Shown: piece after piece, positions 17,144 to 25,018 of the stretch
Layout of the letters: each line of letters starts with the position of its first letter
Position numbering within the stretch: position 1 is the first letter of the stretch
Source: Leifsonia shinshuensis
Lineage (GTDB): Bacteria; Actinomycetota; Actinomycetes; Actinomycetales; Microbacteriaceae
Reading direction: 5' to 3'
Length of the DNA: 64,000 nucleotides
Assembly: GCF_014217625.1 (NCBI RefSeq)
Contig: NZ_CP043641.1
Coordinates: 3,286,001-3,350,000, forward strand
The notes under the pieces: model-generated
What the model was told of the DNA's origin: nothing
Database searches by the model: none
Seen by the model: only the letters and a program-made list of their open reading frames with translations
Program-made: the position numbers and the translations under genes

Positions 17144-19609
17144 ATGACCGACACCACCACCGCCACCGACGTGGCCGACGAGTTCCTCGACGGCCTGCTC
17201 GGCTCCCTCACCCTGGAGCAGAAGGTCCGCCTCCTCACCGGCGCGTCCTTCTGGACTCTGCATGACGAGCCGCAGGTCGGCCTGGAGACCATCGTGGTCT
17301 CCGATGGCCCGGCCGGCGTGCGCGGCCAGCTCTGGGACGAGCGCGACTCGTCCGCCAGCCTGCCGTCGCCGACCTCCCTCGCCGCGTCGTGGGACGTCGA
17401 GCGGGTGCACCGGCTCGGCCAGCTGATCGCGGCGGAGGCGCGCCGCAAGGGCGTCGGCGTCGCGCTCGGCCCGACCGTCAACATCCAGCGCTCGCCGCGC
17501 GGCGGCCGCCACTTCGAGGCGTACAGCGAGGACCCGTGGCTCTCCGGAGTCGTCGGCACGGCCTTCGTCAAGGGTGTCCAGTCCTGCGGCGTCGGCGCCA
17601 CGCCCAAGCACTACGTGGCGAACGACAGCGAGACCGACCGCATGACCGTCGACGTGCAGGTGGACGAGCGGACCTTGCGCGAGGTCTACCTCGCCCCGTT
17701 CGAGCGCATGGTCGTGGAGGGCGGCGCCTGGCTGGTGATGTCCTCCTACAACTCGGTCAACGGCGTGACGATGACCGAGAACGACCTCCTGCGCGCGCCG
17801 CTGAAGGAGGAGTGGGGCTTCGACGGCGTCGTGGTCTCCGACTGGATGGGCGTGCGCGACACCGTCGCCGCCGGCGGCTCGGCCCAGGACCTGGCGATGC
17901 CCGGCCCGGACGGCGTCTGGGGCGACGCGCTGGTGCAGGCCGTGCAGGCCGGCCAGGTCGACGAGGCCGCCATCGACGAGAAGGTGCGCCGCATCCTCCG
18001 CCTCGCTGGCCGCCTCGGCGCGCTCGACGGTGTGGAGGCCGCGACGCCGCTCGCCGAGCCCTGGCCGCAGGAGCGCATCGACGCCCTGCTGCGGGAGGCC
18101 GCGGCCGACGGCATGGTGCTTGTCCGGAACGAGGGTGTGCTGCCGCTCGACCCCGCCGCGGCCCCGACCGTCGCCGTCGTGGGCGAGCACGCCCGCGTCG
18201 CCCGCACCCAGGGCGGCGGCTCGGCGACTGTGTTCCCGGACCACGTCGTCACCCCGTTCGACGGCCTCGTGGAGGCGTACGGCGCCGAGCGCGTCCGCTA
18301 CGCCGCCGGTGTGAAGTCGTCGGAGTCGGTCCTCCCGATCGACGCGCGCGTGGCCACCGACCCGGTGACCGGCGAGCCGGGCGTGCACGTCCGCTTCCTC
18401 GCGGAGGACAGCGCCGTGCTGCTGGACGAGCACCGCGCCTCCGGCAAGCTGGTCTGGCTGGGCGACCCGATCCTCGGCGAGACCGCCGTGGTGGAGGCCA
18501 CCGCCGAGTTCACCGCACCGGAGGACGGCGAGTACTCGGTCGGCTTCGCGGGCCTCGGCCTGTTCCGCTTCGAGGTGGACGGCGAGCTGAAGAGCGACGG
18601 CCTGTTCTTCCCCGAGGGCACCGACCCGTTCATGGCGTTCCTCAACCCGCCGAAGCAGTCGTTCCCCGTCGACCTGAAGGCCGGCCAGAGCGTCTCGCTG
18701 CGGCTGGAGCACCGCCCGCAGCAGCAGGCGGGCCTCGCGGCCGTCATGTTCACCTTCGGCTACGAGGAGCCCTTCTCCGACCCCGAGGCCGAGCTGACCC
18801 GCGCCGTCGAACTGGCCGCGGCCTCCGACGTCGCCGTGGTCGTCGTCGGCACGACCGAGACCCTGGAGTCGGAGGGCTTCGACCGCACGGGACTCCGCCT
18901 CCCGGACGGCCAGGACGAGCTCGTCCGCCGGGTGCTCGCGGTCAACCCGCGCACCGTGGTGGTCGTGAACTCCGGCGGCCCGGTCATCCTGCCGTGGCTG
19001 GAGGAGGCCCCGGCCGTGCTGCTCACCTGGTTCCCGGGCCAGGAGACCGGCGGCGCGCTCGCCGACGTGCTCTCCGGCGCCCGCGAGCCCGGCGGCCGCA
19101 TCCCGACCACCTGGGCGGCGGACGAGGAGGACGTGCCGGTCTGGCAGGTCGAGCCGATCGACGGGAAGCTGTTCTACGACGAGAAGCTGAACGTCGGCTA
19201 CCGCGAGTGGCTGCGCCGCGCGGCCCTCGGCGGCCCGGCCCCGGCCATCCCGTTCGGTCACGGCCTCGGCTACACCGAGTGGGAGCTCGGCGAGGCGACC
19301 CTCGACGGCCACGCGGTCAGTGTCCCGGTCACGAACGTGGGCGACCGCGCGGGCAAGCAGGTCGTGCAGGTATACCTGTCGCGGGTGTCCCCGTCGGAGA
19401 TCGAGCGCCCGGTGCTCTGGCTGGCCGGCTACGCGCTGATCCGCGCGGAGGCGGGGGAGGCCGCGGTCGCGACGGTCGAACTGGAGCCGCGCTCGCTGCA
19501 GTACTGGTCGGTGGACGACCACGCCTGGCGCACCGAGCCCGGCGAGTACGCCGTGCAGGTCGGCACGTCGGTCGCCACGCTCGGGGAGCCTATTCGGTTC
19601 ACCGTGTGA
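17144..19609 (+). CDS. GH3 beta-glucosidase with PA14-like insert
   Basis: This 821-residue cytosolic enzyme (no signal peptide) is of glycoside hydrolase family 3. The N-terminal barrel carries the substrate-binding residues GPTVNIQRSPRGGRHFEAYSED (written in two parts: GPTVNIQRSPRGG at 109-121 and RHFEAYSEDP at 122-131), KHYVAND at 155-161 and the nucleophile Asp233 in VVVSDWMGV. A beta-rich insertion at about 400-535 resembles a PA14 domain, and a C-terminal fibronectin-III-like domain follows (GHGLGYTEWELGEA onward). It releases terminal beta-linked sugars, probably glucose from beta-glucosides brought in by the upstream transporter. It begins 13 bases after the transporter stop, and both are under the LacI regulator by position. 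Confidence 0.93.
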   Translation: MTDTTTATDVADEFLDGLLGSLTLEQKVRLLTGASFWTLHDEPQVGLETIVVSDGPAGVRGQLWDERDSSASLPSPTSLAASWDVERVHRLGQLIAAEARRKGVGVALGPTVNIQRSPRGGRHFEAYSEDPWLSGVVGTAFVKGVQSCGVGATPKHYVANDSETDRMTVDVQVDERTLREVYLAPFERMVVEGGAWLVMSSYNSVNGVTMTENDLLRAPLKEEWGFDGVVVSDWMGVRDTVAAGGSAQDLAMPGPDGVWGDALVQAVQAGQVDEAAIDEKVRRILRLAGRLGALDGVEAATPLAEPWPQERIDALLREAAADGMVLVRNEGVLPLDPAAAPTVAVVGEHARVARTQGGGSATVFPDHVVTPFDGLVEAYGAERVRYAAGVKSSESVLPIDARVATDPVTGEPGVHVRFLAEDSAVLLDEHRASGKLVWLGDPILGETAVVEATAEFTAPEDGEYSVGFAGLGLFRFEVDGELKSDGLFFPEGTDPFMAFLNPPKQSFPVDLKAGQSVSLRLEHRPQQQAGLAAVMFTFGYEEPFSDPEAELTRAVELAAASDVAVVVVGTTETLESEGFDRTGLRLPDGQDELVRRVLAVNPRTVVVVNSGGPVILPWLEEAPAVLLTWFPGQETGGALADVLSGAREPGGRIPTTWAADEEDVPVWQVEPIDGKLFYDEKLNVGYREWLRRAALGGPAPAIPFGHGLGYTEWELGEATLDGHAVSVPVTNVGDRAGKQVVQVYLSRVSPSEIERPVLWLAGYALIRAEAGEAAVATVELEPRSLQYWSVDDHAWRTEPGEYAVQVGTSVATLGEPIRFTV

Positions 19610-19644
19610 GTCGGGGGCGGCTGTGCGCCGTCCGAAGCGAGACC

Positions 19645-19680
19645 CGCCCCCTCGGCCGTGACTTTCCGGCCGAGGGGGCG
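19645..19680 (+). terminator. Terminator hairpin after the GH3 gene
   Basis: A perfect 14-bp inverted repeat (19645-19658 with 19667-19680) with an 8-base loop lies 35 bases beyond the GH3 stop. It is followed by CACCATTTTC rather than a clean T tract, but it is the only strong hairpin before the next operon. Confidence 0.8.
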
Positions 19681-19965
19681 CACCATTTTCCACTCCTGGA
19701 ACGGTGTGAACCTTGGGGTGATCATCGAGCCGGCCGCCCGGCCCGCGTCCGTATGACGCACGGGAGTCCCGTGTCCCCTGCTGCCAGCGATTCTCAGGCA
19801 GGGCGCGCCTCAGGCCGTCGCCGATGCACGCATGGCCCACGGCCCGATCGCTGCCTTCCCCTCGCCGGCGTCCGGTTGGGTAGAACGACGCGTCTTCGCG
19901 TGAGACGGATCACCTCCGTCCGGCCGTGAATTCGCGTTGCCTCGGCTGATGCGGGAGGGGTGCAC
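19681..19965. other. Intergenic region upstream of the lipoprotein/lipase operon
   Basis: About 285 bases contain no convincing gene. The region must hold the promoter of the lipoprotein/lipase operon. The only clear signal is the ribosome site GGGAGGGG just before the first ATG. I see no tRNA and no obvious integration repeats here. Confidence 0.5.
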
Positions 19966-20364
19966 ATGCGGGTGGTTCGAGCGGCGAGCGCTGTGCTGCT
20001 GGGGGTTGTCCTGGTCGGCGGCCTGACGGCGTGTTCGGTGATCCGAGACCGCATCGCGCCGCCGGACCCGCCCGTCAAGGAACAGCAGCGAGCGTCCGCG
20101 CTCTACTTCCGCGACGAGTACCAACCGAACGTCGAGAAGGTCCGGTTCACCCGGGACGGCAGTCGGCCAGGTTTCGGCGCGTCGTGGTGTGTGAATGCCG
20201 TGGCAACGGTAGAGGGCGTGGAGTACGAGGTGATCATCGGCCCAGCCACCGGCCCAGGTTTTGTTGGAGATAACGGCATGCCGCCCGAAGCTCCGTTGAC
20301 GCCTCCGCCGTACGTCCCGTTGACGGTGGTCTATAGCGACGGAACGTCGGAGGTGATCGAGTGA
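19966..20364 (+). CDS. Small lipoprotein A, candidate immunity protein to the downstream lipase
   Basis: This 132-residue lipoprotein has a basic N-terminus, a hydrophobic core (AVLLGVVLVGGLTA) and the lipobox LTAC with Cys23. The ATG at 19966 is spaced 7 bases from GGGAGGGG and is preferred to a GTG 6 bases earlier. The mature part is short (about 110 residues), with a block RDEYQPNVEKVRFTRDG and the end VVYSDGTSEVIE; predicted alpha/beta with a cystatin-like feel, which I cannot confirm. The next gene is a close paralogue, overlapping by 4 bases. Placement ahead of a lipase-toxin-like gene suggests it protects the outer face of the membrane from the enzyme; this is inference from context. 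Confidence 0.75.
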   Translation: MRVVRAASAVLLGVVLVGGLTACSVIRDRIAPPDPPVKEQQRASALYFRDEYQPNVEKVRFTRDGSRPGFGASWCVNAVATVEGVEYEVIIGPATGPGFVGDNGMPPEAPLTPPPYVPLTVVYSDGTSEVIE

Positions 20365-20810
20365 CGAACGCCGTAATTCGGATGAAGAGGGCGCATCGCG
20401 CGAGTGGAATGCCCGTGGGAGTAATTCGAGCGGTGAGCACCGTCCTGCTAGCCGCTGCGCTGATGGTTGGGCTGACTGCCTGCTCACTGATAGGAGATCG
20501 CCTCATGACACCAGACCCGCCAGTCAAAGAACAGCAGCGAGCATCCGCGCTCTACTTCCGCGACGAGTATCAACCGAACGTCGAGAAGGTCCGATTCACA
20601 CAGGACGGGGACCGCCCAGGGCTCGGTGCGGCGTGGAGCGTCAACGCGATCGCGACCATCGCTGGCAGTGACTATTACGTCATCATCGGGCCGGGCCGCG
20701 GTGTGGGTTGGGTCGGAGGTACCGGTATCCCGCCCGAAGCGCCGACTCCGTCTCCGCACATTCCTCTAACAGTGATCTATAGCGACGGGATGTCGGAGGT
20801 GATCGAGTGA
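20361..20810 (+). CDS. Small lipoprotein B, tandem paralogue of lipoprotein A
   Basis: This is a 149-residue paralogue of the preceding gene: from PPVKEQQRASALYFRDEY to the end SEVIE the two proteins are largely identical, and the DNA of the segment around 20067-20149 versus 20517-20600 differs at only a few positions. It has a lipobox LTAC (Cys41 if the GTG at 20361 is used, Cys25 if the ATG at 20409 is). The GTG overlaps the previous stop (GTGA) and follows GGAGGTGATC, exactly as at the junction to the lipase gene, which supports it as start. Two nearly equal immunity-like lipoproteins may protect against variants of the toxin, or raise dosage. Confidence 0.75.
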   Translation: MTNAVIRMKRAHRASGMPVGVIRAVSTVLLAAALMVGLTACSLIGDRLMTPDPPVKEQQRASALYFRDEYQPNVEKVRFTQDGDRPGLGAAWSVNAIATIAGSDYYVIIGPGRGVGWVGGTGIPPEAPTPSPHIPLTVIYSDGMSEVIE

Positions 20811-22039
20811 CGACCGCCGAAGAGCAAATGGGCCTTGCGAATGAGGCGTACGAGGTCGATCCCCTGCGCCGAAACCCGCCATATACGACCGGCGAGAGCA
20901 TGACCGTCGGTAAGGGCGACCACAAGCAGCAATACCAAGTGATCGACACCCAGAACCACCCCGCCAACGGCTTCCAGGCCATGGCAGTCGCGCCGCTCGT
21001 GGACGGTATCCCCGACCTCTCCCACATCGTGATCTCGTACGCGGGCACGAATCCGAACCACCGCGCCGACGTGGTGGAGGACATCGTGACGATCGTCGGT
21101 GGGACGCAGGGCCCGCTGAGTCAGGTGGCCGATGCAAAGCAATTCGCAGATCACGTGCGGCAGGCGCATCCCGGCTCGTCCATCTCGACCGCCGGGCACT
21201 CGCTGGGCGGGTTCCTCGCCTTGCTGGTGGCTGCCGAGAACGGCTGGGATGGAGCGTCGTTCAACGGGCCGGACCCGTGGGAGTGGCTGTCTCCAGAGGC
21301 GAAGAAACAGGTGGAGGCCGACATCCGAGCCGGCCGCGACCGGCTGACCAACTACGTGATCGAGTGGGACCTGATCGGCAACCTCTACGCCCACCGGACC
21401 GGGGCAACGGTTTTCGCGACCGACAAGCCGGGCCGCTCCGAATTGGACTATCACAACATCGGGGAGAAGAGCGCGTTCCGGTTCGCTCGGGATGGGTCCG
21501 TCGAGGATGCCGGCGCGAAGGGTCGCCGCCTCGAGGACATCCTCGGGAACCTGATGGATTCGTTCCTCCCCGGGGCGTCCGAGGCCGTCTCTCCACTGCT
21601 GCAGGGGCTGGCGGGCATCACGCGCAACCCCGCCGCTATGAACTCGCTGGCGAAGAACGCGTCCGGGGCTCTGGTCGCAGTCGCCTCAATCGCGGCCCTC
21701 GGTCTCGCGGCGAGCATCGGCGGCACCGCGACGGCGCTGATCGAGATCAAGTCGGCCAACGGACGAATCATCCCGCGGATGGAGGACGCGTTGCTGGCGG
21801 CGAAGAACGCCGCCGCGTTCCTGCCGACGATCACCGCCTACGACATCGAGCGCTGCGTGGATCGGCACCGCCTGCACGTCCACCAGAACGTCGACCTGGA
21901 TGCCGTGCGGACCGTCGATGAGCGGGTGGACCGCCATCTCGTCCGCGTCGGCCAGCTCAGCCAGGGCATCTCCCAGACCGTGCGCAACACCCTGCACCAG
22001 GACGCGCAGTGGGCACTCACTTTCGGACTCGGCGGTTAG
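20807..22039 (+). CDS. Lipase-domain protein with helical C-terminus; candidate type VII-secreted lipase effector
   Basis: This 410-residue protein has an N-terminal alpha/beta-hydrolase (class-3-lipase/Mbeg1-like) domain: oxyanion/strand block IVISYAGTN (about 74-82), nucleophile Ser132 in AGHSLGGFLAL, likely catalytic Asp188 (EWDLIGNLYAHRTG) and His216 (LDYHNIGEK). There is no signal peptide. Residues 240-410 are helical with a glycine/alanine hydrophobic stretch (about 285-312) and an amphipathic tail (VDERVDRHLVRVGQLSQGIS). An N-terminal lipase with a C-terminal helical targeting domain is the reverse arrangement known from the S. aureus T7SS toxin TslA. It is translationally coupled (GTGA) to lipoprotein B and followed by two small helical proteins. 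It could instead be an unrelated intracellular lipase; no secretion gene is in the window. Confidence 0.75.
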   Translation: MTTAEEQMGLANEAYEVDPLRRNPPYTTGESMTVGKGDHKQQYQVIDTQNHPANGFQAMAVAPLVDGIPDLSHIVISYAGTNPNHRADVVEDIVTIVGGTQGPLSQVADAKQFADHVRQAHPGSSISTAGHSLGGFLALLVAAENGWDGASFNGPDPWEWLSPEAKKQVEADIRAGRDRLTNYVIEWDLIGNLYAHRTGATVFATDKPGRSELDYHNIGEKSAFRFARDGSVEDAGAKGRRLEDILGNLMDSFLPGASEAVSPLLQGLAGITRNPAAMNSLAKNASGALVAVASIAALGLAASIGGTATALIEIKSANGRIIPRMEDALLAAKNAAAFLPTITAYDIERCVDRHRLHVHQNVDLDAVRTVDERVDRHLVRVGQLSQGISQTVRNTLHQDAQWALTFGLGG

Positions 22040-22053
22040 GAAGGAGACTCAGC

Positions 22054-22401
22054 ATGGATCCCGCCGACTTCGTGCAGGAGCTCTTCGAGGGTGTCAACCG
22101 TGAGATACAGACCGGTGTCCACGAGGTCCAGGACTGGATCGAGGCGCAGGTCCATGGCGCGGCGGTCCAGCTCCTGGACAGCCTGATGCCGCCGATCGTC
22201 CACGCCGGCAACGCCGCGGTGAAGGTCGGCGAATCCGCGATCGTGCTGCCGGCGAGCACCGGCATCGGGCTCACCCTCGGCAGCGCGGATCTCGGCAACA
22301 CGGTCCTCGCGGGCGCCGTCGCAGACACGGTGCAGCGCGGTATCGACGAGTTGAAGGCTGAGGGCGACTACGCCCAGGGGGTGAACGGCATCGCATGGTG
22401 A
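22054..22401 (+). CDS. Small helical protein, candidate T7SS targeting partner 1
   Basis: This 115-residue protein starts at an ATG 7 bases after AAGGAG. It begins with an amphipathic helix (DFVQELFEGVNREIQTGVHEVQDWIEAQVHG) and then has a weakly hydrophobic, Gly/Ala/Ser-rich half (IGLTLGSADLGNTVLAGAVADTVQRGI). Residues 1-50 recall the WXG100/Lap-like helical partners of type VII effectors, though I see no WXG motif (a lone Trp at about 28). It lies between the lipase and another small helical protein, with a 14-base gap before and a 7-base overlap after. In S. aureus, TslA requires two small partners, TlaA1 and TlaA2; this and the next gene match that number and position by inference. Confidence 0.65.
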   Translation: MDPADFVQELFEGVNREIQTGVHEVQDWIEAQVHGAAVQLLDSLMPPIVHAGNAAVKVGESAIVLPASTGIGLTLGSADLGNTVLAGAVADTVQRGIDELKAEGDYAQGVNGIAW

Positions 22402-22733
22402 CCTACCGAACGCTGGCCGAGCTGGAGGACGCGCACGACCAGGAGCGCCGGACCGCACAGCGAAGAATCGAGTCGGCCGACCACTACCTCGACCTCTACC
22501 GCTCCAGAATGTTCCAGCTGCGCGAGACCTTCTACACTCTCGGCGCGCGGGAAGGCGTGGCCGACGACCCGGGCTTCCGGAAGGAACTCCAGCGCGTCTC
22601 GGACACCGCCGATGAGAACGTCGCGCACGCAGGCCGCAGGATCGGCGAGCTCGAAGAAGAGTATTCCGCCATGCTCCGGGAGCACGACGAGCAACGGGAC
22701 TGCGTCCTGGCGGAGCGCGGCGACACCGACTGA
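22395..22733 (+). CDS. Small coiled-coil protein, candidate T7SS targeting partner 2
   Basis: This 112-residue protein is strongly charged and almost entirely helical: a first helix (TLAELEDAHDQERRTAQRRIESADHYLDLYRSRMFQLRE split at about residue 38), a short break (GAREGVADDPGF) and a second helix (RVSDTADENVAHAGRRIGELEEEYSAMLREHDEQ). This helical hairpin of about 110 residues is the shape of small T7SS partner/chaperone proteins. It overlaps the preceding gene by 7 bases (ATGGTGA). It is the last gene of the island; the ROK regulator follows with its own promoter. Confidence 0.65.
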   Translation: MVTYRTLAELEDAHDQERRTAQRRIESADHYLDLYRSRMFQLRETFYTLGAREGVADDPGFRKELQRVSDTADENVAHAGRRIGELEEEYSAMLREHDEQRDCVLAERGDTD

Positions 22734-22800
22734 CACCGCTCGGATCGCTCGTCGCGGAGAGCGAGCCTCAGCGAGCCCGGCTGACGCCTCACAATACGCG

Positions 22801-22849
22801 TTGCTTTGTTCACGACTATGTTCTATGGTTTATTTACTCCTGAACAAAG
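22801..22849 (+). promoter_or_regulatory. Promoter with flanking 9-bp inverted operator arms ahead of the ROK operon
   Basis: A -35-like TTGCTT (22801-22806) and a -10-like TATGGT (22824-22829) are 17 bases apart. Around the -10 lie perfect inverted arms CTTTGTTCA (22804-22812) and TGAACAAAG (22841-22849). The arms fit autoregulation by the ROK repressor encoded just downstream, whose ATG is at 22857. Confidence 0.65.
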
Positions 22850-22856
22850 GCAGGCA

Positions 22857-24065
22857 ATGGCGCTCTCTCCCCTCTCCCGCACCGATGTGAATCGCACGGC
22901 GATCCTCGCCCACCTCGGCGCGCACGGCCCGGCTTCGCGAGCCGATCTCGCCCGCAAGCTCGGCGTCTCCCCGGCGCTCGTCACCCAGCTCACGCGCGAC
23001 CTCCTCGCCGACGGCCTCCTGGAGGAGCTCGACCACGCCAGCTCGGGAGGTGGCCGCCCCGCCCGCATGCTCGGCCTGGTCTCGCGCACCGCGTCCTCCA
23101 TCGGTGTCAAGGTCGCACCCGATCACATCGCGTTCGTGGAAGTCGGCATCGACGGGGCCGTGCTCCGCTCCGCGACAGAGGACTTCGACGCCGTCTCGCC
23201 GTTCGCCGCCTCCGGCCTGGTCGAGCGGCTCCGCGTCTTCATCGCCGCCGGCGACGACACCCGCATCCTCGGCGTCGGCGTCGGCCTCCCCGGGACGGTG
23301 CTCGAGCAGGGGGTCGGCGTGGTCGACTCCACCCAGCTGCGCTGGAACCAGGTGCCGCTCGGCGCGACCCTGCGACGGGCACTAGACCTCCCGGTCGTCG
23401 TCGAGAACAACGTGAACGCCCTGAGCGTGGCCGAGAAGCTGTTCGGCCAGGGGCGCGACTGCCAGGACTTCCTCGTCGTCACGATCGGAAACGGCGTCGG
23501 CGCCGGCGTCGTCGCGGGCGGGACCATCCTCCGCGGCCGCGCGGGCGGCGCCGGCGACATGGGCCACGTGCCCGTGGTCGAGGACGGCCCGCTCTGCCAG
23601 TGCGGCAACCACGGCTGCCTGGAGGCCGTCGTCGGCCAGGGCGCGCTCGTGGCCGCGGGCCGGGAGGCCGGAGTCCTCAGCGCGACCGACGGCATCGACG
23701 CGTTGCGTTCCGCCGCCGACGCCGGCGACGAGCGCGCCACCCGCATCTTCGCCGACGCCGGCCGGGTCTTCGGGCGGGCGCTCGCCGGGGTCGTCAACGT
23801 CCTCGATCCTGAGCTCGTCGTCCTGCTCGGCGAAGGCGTCGAAGCGTGGGCGCACTGGGCGGGGACGTTCGAGCCTGCGCTGCGCGCCTCCCTCGTCCCC
23901 GGCAAGCGCGGCGTCGCCGTGGCCGTCGAGAGCTGGCAGGACGACCGCTGGGCGCAGGGCGCCGCGGCCCTCGTGCTCGCCACCCCGTTCGACTCGGACG
24001 GCGTCGCAGGCGAGCAGGGCCGGCTGGTCCGCGAACGCCTGGTCTCCACAGCGGGAGGCCGCTGA
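22857..24065 (+). CDS. ROK-family transcriptional regulator
   Basis: This 402-residue ROK regulator has an N-terminal winged helix-turn-helix (about 8-65: NRTAILAHLGAHGPASRADLARKLGVS in two parts), then the ROK sugar-kinase-like fold (GVGVGLPGTV, VENNVNALSVAEKLFG) and the zinc-binding signature CQCGNHGCLEAVVGQGAL near residue 245. The ATG at 22857 follows AAAGGCAGG; a longer in-frame start lies upstream of the predicted -10 and is rejected. Its stop overlaps the next gene's start (TGATG). It heads the alpha-glucoside ABC operon and most likely represses it until a sugar or sugar phosphate binds. Confidence 0.9.
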   Translation: MALSPLSRTDVNRTAILAHLGAHGPASRADLARKLGVSPALVTQLTRDLLADGLLEELDHASSGGGRPARMLGLVSRTASSIGVKVAPDHIAFVEVGIDGAVLRSATEDFDAVSPFAASGLVERLRVFIAAGDDTRILGVGVGLPGTVLEQGVGVVDSTQLRWNQVPLGATLRRALDLPVVVENNVNALSVAEKLFGQGRDCQDFLVVTIGNGVGAGVVAGGTILRGRAGGAGDMGHVPVVEDGPLCQCGNHGCLEAVVGQGALVAAGREAGVLSATDGIDALRSAADAGDERATRIFADAGRVFGRALAGVVNVLDPELVVLLGEGVEAWAHWAGTFEPALRASLVPGKRGVAVAVESWQDDRWAQGAAALVLATPFDSDGVAGEQGRLVRERLVSTAGGR

Positions 24066-25018
24066 TGGTCATGTCGGCCGTACGGCCCAACGAGGTCGCC
24101 GAGCGCAGGCCCGGCGGCGCCCGGCCCGCGCGCAAGCGCCCGGCCAAGCGCCGGCTCGCCTACGCGGCGACCGTCGCCGTCTTCCTCCTGCCGAGCCTCA
24201 TCCCGCTGCTCGCGTTCGTCATCGGCCCGATGATCTCGGCGGCGTGGACCAGCCTCCACGAGTGGAACCTCATCGGCGACATGAAGTGGGTGGGCTTCGA
24301 CAACTACGCCCACCTGCTCACCGACCCGGCGACGCAGCAGGCCTTCCTGCACACCGTCTACTACATCGTCGGCTACCTGCCGCTGGTCTACGTCGGCGGT
24401 CTCGGGCTCGCGCTGGCGCTCAACTCCAAGCTGAAGGGCCGCTCCTTCCTGCGCGGCGTCTACTTCCTGCCGGTCGTGACCAGCTGGGTCGTCGTCGCCC
24501 TGGTCTGGCGCTGGCTGCTCAATCCGAGCGTCGGCGTGGTGAACTACCTGCTCGGCCTGGTGGGCATCCACGGTCCCGGATGGTGGGCCGACCCGGCGTG
24601 GTCGATGCCGTCGATCATCCTGGCGTCGGCCTGGAAGGACCTCGGCTTCGTGATGGTCATCCTGCTCGCCGGCCTCCAGACGATCAACCCCGACCTCTAC
24701 GAGGCGGCGGAGATCGACGGTGCGGGCTGGTGGCGGCGCCTGTTCAGCATCACCCTGCCGATGCTGTCGCCCTCGACGTTCTTCGTGATCGTGCTCTCGC
24801 TGATCAACGGCTTCCAGGTGTTCGACCAGGTCTACGTGATGACCGGCGGAGGCCCGAACAACTCCAGCCAGGTGGTCGTGCAGCAGGTCTACGACCTGAC
24901 CTTCCGCTACGGCCAGGCCGGCATGGCCTCCGCCCTGTCGTGGCTGCTGTTCCTCGTCATCCTCGTGGTCACGCTGGTGCAGTTCTACGGCCAGAAGAAG
25001 TGGGTGAACTATGCGTAA
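24065..25018 (+). CDS. Sugar ABC transporter permease (MalF type)
   Basis: This 317-residue inner-membrane permease has six helices. It has a basic N-terminus (ARPARKRPAKRRLAYA) before helix 1, and the ATPase-contacting EAA loop reads EAAEIDGAGWWRRLFSITLP (about 223-242), the standard form in carbohydrate uptake permeases. It pairs with the MalG-type permease overlapping its 3' end by 8 bases and with the binding lipoprotein further down. No ATP-binding subunit is present in the operon. Confidence 0.93.
   Translation: MVMSAVRPNEVAERRPGGARPARKRPAKRRLAYAATVAVFLLPSLIPLLAFVIGPMISAAWTSLHEWNLIGDMKWVGFDNYAHLLTDPATQQAFLHTVYYIVGYLPLVYVGGLGLALALNSKLKGRSFLRGVYFLPVVTSWVVVALVWRWLLNPSVGVVNYLLGLVGIHGPGWWADPAWSMPSIILASAWKDLGFVMVILLAGLQTINPDLYEAAEIDGAGWWRRLFSITLPMLSPSTFFVIVLSLINGFQVFDQVYVMTGGGPNNSSQVVVQQVYDLTFRYGQAGMASALSWLLFLVILVVTLVQFYGQKKWVNYA

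Noticed and set aside
17114..19840. A 908-codon minus-strand frame over the GH3 gene
   Set aside because: It is an Arg/Ala/Gly-rich shadow of the GH3 coding sequence, without recognisable motifs.
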